From Micractinium sp. NFX-FRZ (Eukaryota; Chlorophyta; Trebouxiophyceae; Chlorellales; Chlorellaceae): DNA of 64,000 nt. Where the stretch lies: assembly GCA_029339195.1 (NCBI GenBank), contig JAPTJF010000003.1:124001-188000 (forward strand), written 5' to 3'. Positions 54,824 through 64,000 of the stretch are shown here, piece by piece; position 1 is the first letter of the stretch; each line of letters starts with the position of its first letter. Both the position numbers and the translations under genes were made by a program. The notes under the pieces were generated by a model, which saw only the letters and a list, made by a program, of their open reading frames with translations, made no database searches and was not told the origin of the DNA.

Positions 54824-57800
54824 ATGGAAATGAATGCAACTGCGGCGCAACGATCAGTGGCACAGCTTGGCAGCGCCGTTGCACGGGCCGCTGCCCGCCT
54901 TCGCCCATCGGCGGCGGCGGCAGCAGCGCGCACGCCCCGCGCCATGCTCCCTGGCAGCCCGCAGCACCAGCGGGCCGCGGCGCGCTTAGGCCGCCTGCTC
55001 AGCAGCCTATCGCCGCAGCAGCACCGGCTTTCATCGACAGCAGCGGCATCCAGCGAATCGGCGGGAGCCACCGCCATGCCGTCTGCGGCGTCGCAGGCGC
55101 CGCCAGCAGGCCCCCAGCCGGCCCCAGCGTTAGCCTCTGGCTACCGCCTGCCCCCCAAGGAGATTGCAGACATAGTGGACGCTCCCCCAGAACCCCTGCT
55201 ATCATTCTCACCCAACCGCGAGCTGGTGATGCAGCTGAGCCGGCCGCCCTCCAACCCCCCAATCTCGGAGCTGGCTCGCCCGGAGCTCAAGCTGGCAGGT
55301 GGGCCTGGTTGGTGGGGGGCTGGGTGTGCCAGCGGTTGATTGGCTGGCTGAGTTGCTGGGTTGCTGAGTTGCCGGCTGGATGGATGGATGGCAGTTACTT
55401 GTTTTGTGCATGGTTGAAACACAGCAGCCCTGTGTGCTCCCTCTTTGCTGTCACGCCACACCCACCGGCGTGCACGGACCCCCTGCTGCCCTGCCTTCCC
55501 CCTTCATCCCCGCCCGCAGTCCTGCACACCCACATGGAAGCCTTCTTGCCCTCCTTCCGCATTCTTTGCCCCACCCGCTGCCCCCAGGCTTGCGCATCGT
55601 ATTGCGAAGCATCCTGACCCTTCCTTCACGCCGTCCCCACCTCTTCCCCCTGCCCCCCAGGCCTGCGCGTCGATCCCGAATCCTTCTCCCGCTCCCGCAT
55701 GAGCTACTACACCGGCATCACTTACGGCGCCTTCACCGAGGTGTGTGCAGTTGCCTGGGGGCGCAGGGACTTGCCAGCTAGGGACCACCGCGGCTGCCTC
55801 TCTCCCTGCCCGCCCGCCTGCCTGCTTGCTTGCCCTGCCCCGTCTTCTGGGGTGCGTGCTGGATTCGCTGCAGTGCTTTTTAGTTCCTGTACTACCATGT
55901 TAAAAATGTTAAAAAGGTCATACAACTGCTTGAAACCTTTTCCTTCTGTCTCACCGCAGGATCTGGTGATGCCGCTCAAGGCGGACGAGTCGCACTCCAT
56001 CAAGGGCATCCCAGAGGGGTACTGGGTGGGTGGGTGGGTGGGTGGGTGGGGTGAGTTGTGTGCCCATTGGGCAGACCATCCTTGCACGTGCCCCGAGCAG
56101 CCTGCCTGCCGCCGCCATCTGTCCAGCACCAAGCTCTGTGTCCCATTCGCTCGCTCCCAAGTTGCTTCCCCTGCGCGCGCACACAACACATGCCCTCCCT
56201 GGCCTCGCTCTCACCCTCTCCCCTGCCGCCAGATCAACTACGTCACCTGGAGCCCCAACAGCAAGACCATCGCCTTCACGCTGCGCAGGTAGGCGCACGC
56301 TGTGTGGACTGGGGGTGCAGTGGGCGGCGTCGGCCTGCAGCACCGCTGATCTACCCTCCCTGTGCCTCTTCTGGCCGCCCGCCCGCCGGCATGCATCGCT
56401 GCATCTGACCCAAGCTGCGTCACCTGCCCGCCCGCCCACCCACCCGCCTCCCCTCACCTGCTGCAGCGCCGGCGGCGATGCCGACCCTCCCCGCCAGCCG
56501 CTGGAGCTGTGGGTGGCCGACATGGCCACGGGGCAGGCCCGCCGCCTGCTGGAGCACCGCCTGAACTCAACTTTCGAGGAGTGAGTGAGCAGGGTGTGGC
56601 AGGCAGGGTGGGTGGCAGCCTGTGAGAACTAAGCCAGGTTGCACGGTGGGAGGAGCACTGTTTGAACTCACCTTTTGAGGTGTGAGTGTGTGTGTGGGGA
56701 GGGGGAGGGGGGGGGGAGTGGGAGGGGCAGGCAGGATGGTGTGGCTGCCCTGCGAGATTAAGATAGGATGGTCATGACTGTGTATCAATATGCTAATGCG
56801 TCCCTTGCTTTACATGCACCCCCTGCAGCTACGACTGGGTGGATGAGGACACAATCGTCGCGGCGATTGTGCCGCCTGGGCTGGGCCCCGCGCCCCGCAG
56901 GCCCATCACCCCGATGGGCCCCAAAATCGAGGTGGGCTGGAGGAGAGGGCATGAGCGAGGGGGTGGAGGGGTGGAGGACGGAGTTCAGGGGAAGGGAAGG
57001 GTGTGCCCTTACCCCTCAGGAGGTGCCTCACATGCCTGGTTGGCATCGCCCCGTGCCCCAGCGAGTGGCTGAGGGCAGCGGCTGGGGGTAGGGGTTTGGT
57101 GAAGCCCCCACCCCTGAGCTGCGGGTTGGCCTGTGCGCGCAGCTGTTTACCTCCCCGCTTCACCCGCCCGCCGCCCATGCGCTGCCCCTGTGCCGCAGGA
57201 CAACAGCACCGGGCGGAAGAGCCAGGCGCGCACGTACCCCGACCTGCTGCAGGGGCCGTACGACGAGCAGGTGGGGCAGGGGCCAAGGGTAGTGAGTGGT
57301 GTGTGCAGTGAGGGGTAGAGGGGCGCACCAGGCATCCCCTCCCTCCCTTCTGTTCTTGGACTTGCTGTGCCGGCCGGCACACCCGGCATTCTGGCCTGCC
57401 TGCTGGCGGGCCCTTGATCTCCATGCCGCTGCTGTGCCCAGCGCTTCTTGCCACTGGTATTACTGACCTCTCCCTCGTTCTTTCAATTTGCTGGCCCATG
57501 CAATTCGTTCCTGCTGTTTGGAGTGGATTGTGCAGCGCAATCCACTCCCTCTCTTCCCTCTCTTCCACCTCCTCCATCTCCCCTGCAGCTCTTCGACTAC
57601 TACTGCCAATCCCAGCCGGCGACTGTCAGGGCCTCCACCGGGTCATTGCCCCAGCCGGCATGCAATGCCATCTGATTGCTAATCTCTATGCCTGCCCCAT
57701 CTCCCCTGCAGCTCTTCGACTACTACTGCCAGTCCCAGCTGGTGACTGTAAAGGTGTCCACCGGAGAGGTGGCCCACATCGGCCCCACCCGGCTGTACAC

Positions 57801-60800
57801 CGCCACCTCATCCTCCCCGGATGGCCGGTACCTCCTCGTCTCCTGGCTGGAGCGCCCCTACTCCTACTCCCTCCCATGCGGCCGCTTCCCCAAGCGCGTG
57901 CAGCTGTGGACGAGGTGGGTGGGGGCTGGGGAGAATCGGGGGTTGGGGTGTGGGGCGCGGTGCAGGGAGCATTGGGCGTGTGTGGATGGGCTGAAGCGCT
58001 TGAGCAATCAGGGGCGTGCGCCGTGCTGGCCTGGCCCCTCTCCACTGCCGGTGCTCCCCTTCCAAGGCCTCAGTCAGGGGGTGAAACGGACTGACATCTT
58101 GCACTGACCTTCTTAGCATGTGGGATAGCAAGGGCAGAGCTGGCACGTGTGCGCAACAGGTTGCCGCCTTGTCAGTAACAACACTGTGTGCCGACTGACT
58201 CCACAACCTGCAGGGACGGCACGTTTGTGCAGCCAGACTGCCGCCTTCCACACCCTCATCAACACTATGATTATTTACTCCACAACCCTGCAGGGACGGC
58301 ACGTTTGTGCGGGAGATTGCTGCCCTGCCCCTGGCCGAGGACATCCCCGTCGCCTTTGACAGCTGCCGCAAGGGGCCACGTGGCATCGAATGGCGTGACG
58401 ACAAGGCGGCAGAGGTGGGGTGGGGTGGGGGTGGGAGGGTGTGGCAGGCAGAGGGGTTGTGGGAGGGTGGGTGGCATCGAGCAGCGGCAAGATGATGGCT
58501 GAGGCGGGGCTGCGATTTGGATGTTAGAGAGGCAGGGAGGGAGGGGGAGCCGGGCGGGCACACACACGCATGCCCGCTCGCAGCCAGGCTGCCCGCTGGC
58601 GTTCCTCCTTGTGTGTGCAACGGATTCAGAAGCTGACCTCACCACACGCTCCCTGATGCGCTCCCCTCTCCTGCCACTCCCCAGCCCCTGCCGCTCCTCA
58701 GCCCTTTGCCACTCCTCGGCCCCTGACCCTGACCCAACCCTGTTCTGATCCCGCAGATGTCTTGGATGGAGTGCCAGGATGGGGGTGACCCTGCGGTGGC
58801 CGCCTCCCCACGTGACATTGTCTATGTGCTGGGTGGGTGTGCGGCGCAGGGTGGGGTGGGGCGGGGTTGGCTGGTTTGTTCTTGTATGGTGGAATGGCTG
58901 GCTGGTGGGGCAGCGGCAGTTGAGGTCCAGAGTGCCCTGGCAGAGCAGAGCTGTCCATTGCAATGCTAGCTTCATGGAGTGGGCACATCCCATCGCAGCA
59001 CGGCCTGGCGTGCCACGGCATGCCTGCCCCTTCCTGCCCTCCCGCCCGCCCATCCCACTGCAAGCGCATGTCATCCTTGCTGATCGGCACCTCACCCATG
59101 CCTGCACTCCCCTCCTCTCCCGCCTCCCGCCTGCCCGCTCGCCCCGCCCGCAGAGGCCGACGCCGCGGCCACCGGCGCAGAGCCGCGCGCCATTGCGGGC
59201 ACCGACACCCGCTGCCGTGGCGTGTCCTGGGGCACCGGCCAGTTTGCGCTCCTTTACGAGGCCGAGTGGAAGAGCCGGCGCAGCGTGACCTGGGTCATCG
59301 CCCCCGACGAGGAGGGCAGCACGAAGAGCGTGCTGTTTGACCGCATCTACGAGGACGCGTACACCGACCCTGGATCGCCCGCCTCCCGCCGCACCAAGGT
59401 ACGCCTGGGAAGCTGCAGGGCAGGTGGAGTGGGATGGGGTGCGTCGGGTTTGCGTACACACAGACCCGGGCTCGCCCGCCTCCCGCCGCACCAAGATACG
59501 CCTGTTTGAAGTTAGCAGGCAGGGCAGGGTGGGATGGGGCGGGTCGCATTGGTGCATACGCACCGACCCGCGCTCGCCCGCCTCCCGCCACGCACCATAG
59601 GTATGGTTGTGAAGTGCTGCCCACCCCAGCCAGCAGGGCAGGTGGGTGGGATGGGGGTAACACTCTGGTTGATTGAAGGGGTTGGGGTCAACCGCCCCAG
59701 CCAGCAAGGCTGGGCAGGGTGGGATGCGGCGGGTCGGGTTGCGTAACACACCAACCCGGGCTTGCCCGCCTCCCACCGCGCACCAAGATATGCTTGTTTG
59801 AAGTTGAAGCAGGGGATGATGAGGGGTGGTGTCGATCCACCCCAGCCAGCAGGGCAGGTGGGGGGAAGTTTGGGGAAGTGGCAACTGCACAGCATGCCCT
59901 GAAGTTTGGGGAAGGGGGCCAGAATGCTAATGAACGGGGGCCCGCTTCGCCTGCACGGTAAGCCGCCCTTTTGGTGAGATTGGGGGGCAGGTGGGGTGTC
60001 TGCGTGACGTGCTCGCCTGCTCTGCCTCACTTTGGCCCCGCTTTGAACTGACTGAACTCCGCGTTCCCACCTCATGCAGTGCGGCACCGATGCGCCGACC
60101 TCGCCTGCCCGGCCTGCCCCCCTCTCTCCTCTCCCTCGGGTGCGCTCAGCTCACCCTCCCTTTTGCCCCGCCCCCCTCCCACCCCCCTTCCGCAGTGGGG
60201 CACCTACGTGCTGGCCCTGGTGGACGGGGAGCGCAAGCTGCTGATGCAGGGGTCGGGGGCGTCGCCGGAGGGCAACAAGTGAGGCGCGGGGGGGGAGGAG
60301 CATTTGAGGGAGGGAGGGAGGGCACCAGGGCCGAGCGGAAGGGTGCACTGGTCGGTGGGCGGACAGGCCACCTGGCCTGTTTCTCCTCTCCTTGCTTCCC
60401 CACTCTCTGCGCCACCACCTCTGCCCTGCACCCTCTGTCTGCACCCCCCCCACTTGATCATTTTGCGTTGCCCTCCCTTGTTCGTCATAAGGCCCTTTAT
60501 GGACGCGCTCAACATTGACGCCAGGGAGGCCGAGCCGACCTCCCAGCCCATCCCCCTGCTCCACTGCCTGGCTCGCCTCACCCCGCCCCCCGGCCCCCCA
60601 CCCTCCCCCTCGTTCAGGCCCTTCATGGATGTGCTGGACATCGACACCAAAGACACATCTTGCAGTCCTGCCCTTCTTCCGCCTCGCCATAACGCTCCGT
60701 ACTTTCTATGTTTGCATTCAGGCCCTTCATGGAAGTGCTGGACATCGACACCAAGGAGACGCAGCGCATAGGCAGCGCTCCCTCCACCACTCCATCCCTA

Positions 60801-63589
60801 CAGTAACGCACTGGAAACATGCTTCTTCTCTGCAGGCCCTTCATGGATGTGCTTGACATTGACACCAAGGAGACGCAGCGCATCTGGCAGTCCTCCCCGC
60901 CACACTACGAGTACACCTCCTCCATTCTGTCCGACCTGGAGACGGAGAAGCCCATCAGCCTGGACAGCCTGCGCGTGCTGGCCAGCCGGGAGAGCGTGAC
61001 GGAGCCGCCGCAGGTGGGCTGGTGGCTGTGCAAGAGGGTGTGCTGGGGGGGGGAGGAGAGGGCAGCCTACGGGTGCTGGCCAGCCGGGAGAGCGTGACGG
61101 AGCCGCCGCAGGTGAGGGGCGGTTGGATGTTTGCGGGGGTGTGCTGGGGGGGAAGGAGAGGGCAGCCTGCGGGTGGTGACCAGCAGGGCGAGCGTGCTGG
61201 CCAGCAGGGCCGCAGGTGTGTGGGGGGGCAGAGCAGGCGGGCGCATGCGTGGGGTGGCAAGTAGTGAAAAGAAGAAGAGTGTCAGGGAGGATGTCCCTTG
61301 GGAACCAGGGAGAGTGTGTTGGAGCCGCCACAGGCAAGCAGGTGCCTGCATAAGAGGGTGTGCTGGGGTTGGAAAAGAGACCGCCTGCGGGTGCTGGCCA
61401 GTGGGGAGAGCGTAAGAGATCGCTGCAGGCGGGCGGCACGGCAGGCATGCGGTGTTGGTGGGCGAGAAGAAGCGGCCGGGCGGCAGCTGTGACGGCACCG
61501 GAGCAGCTGTGCGGGGTCTGCGTGCCAGCTTTGCCTGAAGGGGCAGTGTGTGGTTGCACGGAGTGGGGGCATGCGCACTAGGTACCGCCACGCACACACG
61601 CCCCACCCCCCTCCCACCCCGCCCCCCCGCCTCCCGCAGTTCTACATCAAGAGCTTCAGCCAGGGCGGCGCGCAGCAGTCGGAGCGCCGCATCTCGGCCT
61701 TCCCCCACCCCTACCCCTCCCTCAGGGAGCTGCAGAAGGAGATCATAAAGTACAAGCGCAGCGACGGGCTGGAGCTCAACGGCACGCTGTACCTGCCGCC
61801 GGGTGAGGAGGGCCGATGGGAAGGGTGAGGATGGGTGGTTGAAAGGCTGTGGGTGGGTGAGTGAGCTGGTGTGGGCAGGGGAGAGCTGGAACTCAACGGC
61901 ACGCTGCACCTGCCGCCGGGTGCATACTGGACTGCACGGGAGGTGGACACGCCAGCGCTGCCTGCACGAACTGTGGGTGTGAGAGCAAGTTGGCATGGCA
62001 TTCGGGAGCGGGTGGGTGGCTGAGGGTGGGGATGGGTGGCTGGCTGAAGGGCGCACGTGAGATGGTGGAGGCAAGCGGGCAGGCAGGCAGGCCTGCAGGC
62101 CACAGTCACTCCATTCCCACCTCAACCCCACCTTCTCCACCCTCCTTCCCGCTGACTTTCTTACGCCCCCCCCACCCGCAGGCTACGACGCCGAGCGCGA
62201 CGGCCCGCTGCCCACCCTGCTGTGGGCCTACCCTCGGGAGTACAAGAACAAGGAAGCCGCGGGGCAGATGCGCAAGAGGTGGGCCCGCCTGGGTGGGGCA
62301 GGCAGGCGGGGCGGGCTGTGGATTGGCCAAAAAGGACTCACCTGCATTGGCACACTCCCTGCCCCATGCTCGCGCTGCCCACGCTCCTGCACTGTGTTTC
62401 TCGGTGCCATGCTCCCGCACATGCTGGCACACCTTCCAGGTGCCTGCCAGGTGCTGCCCACAACCTACCGCATGCCTGCCCGGTGTCATCCCAGCCCGCC
62501 CCGCCCTCCTGGCCCCCGGCCCCCTGGCCCCCGCAGCCCGCACACATTCCCCGGCATCGGCTCCACCTCCCCCCTGCTCTTCCTGGCTCGCAAGTATGCG
62601 GTGCTGGACGGGCCGGGCTTCCCGATTGTGGCAGAGGTATGAGGCGGGGGTGCGAGCTTGAGAACGAACAAGGGGCAGGGATTTAAAAAATAGCTGTGGG
62701 TACGACCCGCATTAGTCATGTAAGCGCCAGGGGCGTAGTAGTGCAAGCCTTAATCACAATGTGTGTGGAGGCAGATGCCATGCAGCGCAACGGGGTGTGG
62801 GCATGGCCGCGCCCGCTGTCTCGCCGAGCCCGTCTTCCTGCCTCACGTGCCCTGCTGAGGGGCACGTGCTTGCCCCGCTGGCAGACCTACTCGCTGGCTG
62901 CATGCATTGAGCAGCCGATGTGCTCTTCCTGCCTTGCTGCCATGCTGCGGTTGCACACCAACACACACACACATGCTTTTTATCGTTGCCATTGATGCCT
63001 GCAGGGAGAGGAGCAGCCCAACGACACGTACATCGAGCAGCTGACTGACTGCGCACGGGCGGCTGTTGAGGAGCTGCAGCGGCGGGGGGTGTCGGATCCG
63101 ACGCGCATCGCCGTGGGCGGCCACTCGTATGGTGAGAGCGGTGCACGCTTTCCTGCGGGTGCTGCTGCCGCGCCGTCCCATGGATGCTGTTGCTGCTGCC
63201 GCTGCGGTATCTTTTGCGCTCTCTTATGAGTGCTGCTGGTTGCCTGCTGGTGTTGCCGGTGCTGCCAGCCCTGACGCTGCTGGTGCTCAGCCAACTGCCC
63301 CCGCCTGCCCTGCGCCTCCTGCTGCAACTCTCTCATCCCCGCCCCTTGCCCCTGTCCTCGCTTGTGATTCGTGCATCAGTCGGCCTGCATGACCGTCAAC
63401 CTGCCGGCCCACGGCGGCACTCTCCGCCTCCCCGCCCTCCCTTCTAGTACTACCTGCCCACCCACCTCACCCCACACCACCCTTCACCTTGCAGGCGCCT
63501 TCATGACGGCCAACCCGCTGCCCACGCCGGCTACCTCTCTGCGTCCCTGCTTGCCCTTTCTTACTCTATAACCCGCACGCCCACCTGCA

Positions 63590-63621
<32 letters not shown>

Positions 63622-63712
63622 CACTGGTGCCTCTTCGCCTCCCTGCCCTCCCTTCCTGACTATACGCCACCACCTTACCCCACCCACCACCACACCATCC
63701 CCCCTCCTTGCA

Positions 63713-63744
<32 letters not shown>

Positions 63745-64000
63745 CGCCGGCGACCTGTTTGCCTGCGGCATCGCGCGCTCCGGCGCATTCAACCGCACCC
63801 TCACACCCTTTGGCTTCCAGGCAGAGGAGCGCACCTTCTGGGAGGTGGGCGGGCCTGGGGGGTGGTAGTATCGCTGACACACATGGTCTGGCATGTAGCT
63901 GTGGTGGTTCGGGCGGATGGAGAGTGTGGCGCCCCCCGGCTAGGGCAGGGCGCTCTTGGCTGGCAGCTGCACGGGGGCTGTGCTGTTGTTTGGCTGGGCG
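54824..64000 (+). CDS. CGEP: Chloroplast glutamyl endopeptidase (CGEP, S9 family), 3' partial
   Basis: Eighteen exons are visible: 54824-55298, 55661-55740, 55960-56025, 56233-56288, 56467-56580, 56829-56931, 57199-57270, 57712-57914, 58294-58414, 58757-58832, 59154-59398, 60196-60278, 60836-61013, 61640-61802, 62182-62278, 62537-62636, 63005-63131, 63714-63844 (830 aa so far). An Ala/Arg/Ser-rich transit peptide precedes GYRLPPKEIADIVDAPPEPL, a block strongly like plant CGEP. A beta-propeller region follows, then the hydrolase domain: SLRELQKEIIKYKRSDGLEL, FPGIGSTSPLLFLARKYAVL, the nucleophile motif GGHSYGAFM (Ser near residue 785, motif split by the last visible intron) and CGIARSGAFNRTLTPFGFQ. 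The catalytic Asp and His lie beyond the window. CGEP is a stromal serine protease that cleaves after Glu. At least eight exon edges are repeated in adjoining introns. Confidence 0.95.
55580..55665. repeat. Decayed copy of the CGEP exon 2 acceptor boundary
   Basis: CCCCAGGCTTGCGCATCG at about 55584 resembles the true boundary CCCCAGGCCTGCGCGTCG at 55656, about 72 bases away. Confidence 0.55.
56555..56770. repeat. Tandem duplication of the CGEP exon 5 donor boundary
   Basis: The exon end and donor (TGAACTCAACTTTCGAGGAG, then TGAGTG, 56562-56587) plus following intron sequence recur about 100 bases later as TGAACTCACCTTTTGAGGTG, then TGAGTG (56663-56688). Downstream flanks (CAGCCTGTGAGAACTAAG versus CTGCCCTGCGAGATTAAG) are also shared. 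Confidence 0.85.
57583..57765. repeat. Tandem duplication of the CGEP exon 8 acceptor boundary
   Basis: CTGCAGCTCTTCGACTACTA followed by CTGCCA occurs at 57583-57608 and 57706-57731, about 123 bases apart. The first copy runs into a stop within about 85 bases, so the second is the exon. Confidence 0.92.
58204..58320. repeat. Tandem duplication of the CGEP exon 9 acceptor boundary
   Basis: CTGCAGGGACGGCACGTTTG followed by TGC occurs at about 58208 and 58288, roughly 80 bases apart, with CACAACC shared upstream. Confidence 0.9.
59365..59815. repeat. CGEP exon 11 donor boundary in four copies
   Basis: GACCCTGGATCGCCCGCCTC followed by CCGCCGCACCAAGG (59366-59399) is followed in the intron by three related copies at about 59463, 59567 and 59753. 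They share the GCCCGCCTCCC core and a TACGCCTGTTTGAAG-type flank. Confidence 0.9.
60488..60890. repeat. CGEP exon 13 acceptor boundary in four cop­ies
   Basis: AGGCCCTTCATGGATGTGCT at the true acceptor (60834-60853) is preceded by three copies at about 60490, 60616 and 60719, becoming more similar toward the real exon. The third copy matches for about 50 bases. Confidence 0.92.
60975..61430. repeat. CGEP exon 13 donor boundary in about five copies
   Basis: GTGCTGGCCAGCCGGGAGAG followed by CGTGACGGAGCCGCCGCAGG (60977-61016) is repeated almost exactly at 61073-61111 and in decayed form near 61171, 61307 and 61390. Confidence 0.88.
61765..61925. repeat. Tandem duplication of the CGEP exon 14 donor boundary
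   Basis: CTGGAGCTCAACGGCACGCT, then GTACCTGCCGCCGGGTG (61768-61804), recurs as CTGGAACTCAACGGCACGCT, then GCACCTGCCGCCGGGTG at 61886-61922. Confidence 0.92.
63375..63750. repeat. CGEP exon 18 acceptor boundary in three to four copies
   Basis: GCAGGCGCCTTCATGACCGC followed by CAACCTGCTGGCCCAC at the true acceptor (63710-63745) is preceded by copies at about 63492 and 63587 and by a decayed one at about 63383. The repeated part carries residues just after the active-site Ser. Confidence 0.92.

Noticed and set aside
57583..57675. First copy of the LFDYYCQSQ exon start as a real CGEP exon
   Set aside because: It reaches a stop soon after and would duplicate residues; the second copy continues into the conserved propeller sequence in frame.
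1..64000. Mobile elements, rRNA or tRNA genes
   Set aside because: No transposase or reverse transcriptase motifs, long terminal repeats or rRNA sequence were recognised. tRNA genes were only looked for by eye, so a tRNA search program would be needed to exclude them.

Overview
This window is nuclear DNA of a eukaryote, most likely a GC-rich green alga of the Chlorella/Micractinium kind (Trebouxiophyceae). The evidence is intron-dense genes with introns of roughly 80 to 450 bases, GT-AG or GC-AG boundaries, CTGCAG-type acceptors, TGTAA polyadenylation signals of the chlorophyte type, and low-complexity Ala/Gln/Pro stretches. The organism is inferred; the gene structures were read from the sequence by joining exons in frame.

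Layout, left to right. (1) 1-5055 +, an auxilin-like J-domain protein, cut at its 5' end by the window edge. (2) 6007-13367 +, a 1008-residue secreted protein with a cysteine-rich C-terminus. (3) 14278-22483 -, a receptor-like kinase with eight RCC1/CRINKLY4-type repeats, a membrane span and a TKL kinase domain. (4) 22878-24274 +, a small secreted orphan that starts 394 bases from the receptor's start. (5) 24904-25852 -, a Gln/His-rich protein, probably nuclear, with an uncertain 3' end. (6) 26725-32253 -, a Golgi-type GT90 (CAP10/POGLUT-like) glycosyltransferase. (7) 33150-34194 +, an NTF2-like/SnoaL-like protein. (8) 35105-36338 -, the ubiquitin-conjugating enzyme UBE2C/UBC19. (9) 36975-39807 +, the MeaB/MMAA GTPase that serves B12-dependent methylmalonyl-CoA mutase. 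(10) 40447-42927 -, a small LRR protein with a predicted GPI-anchor tail. (11) 43355-53795 -, the condensin ATPase SMC2, complete at 1199 residues. (12) 54824 to beyond the right edge, +, the chloroplast glutamyl endopeptidase CGEP, with its nucleophile Ser visible.

These are mostly unrelated housekeeping genes. The exception is the 6-24.3 kb block, where a receptor-like kinase is flanked by two secreted-protein genes, one of them head to head with it. No mobile element, CRISPR array, rRNA or tRNA gene was recognised.

The most unusual property is at the DNA level. At about fifteen places an exon edge together with its adjacent splice site is repeated, intact or decayed, inside the neighbouring intron, up to five times. 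CGEP alone has eight such sites; the others are in the GTPase, SMC2, the kinase and the GT90 gene. About 7% of the introns (8 of about 115) use GC rather than GT donors.
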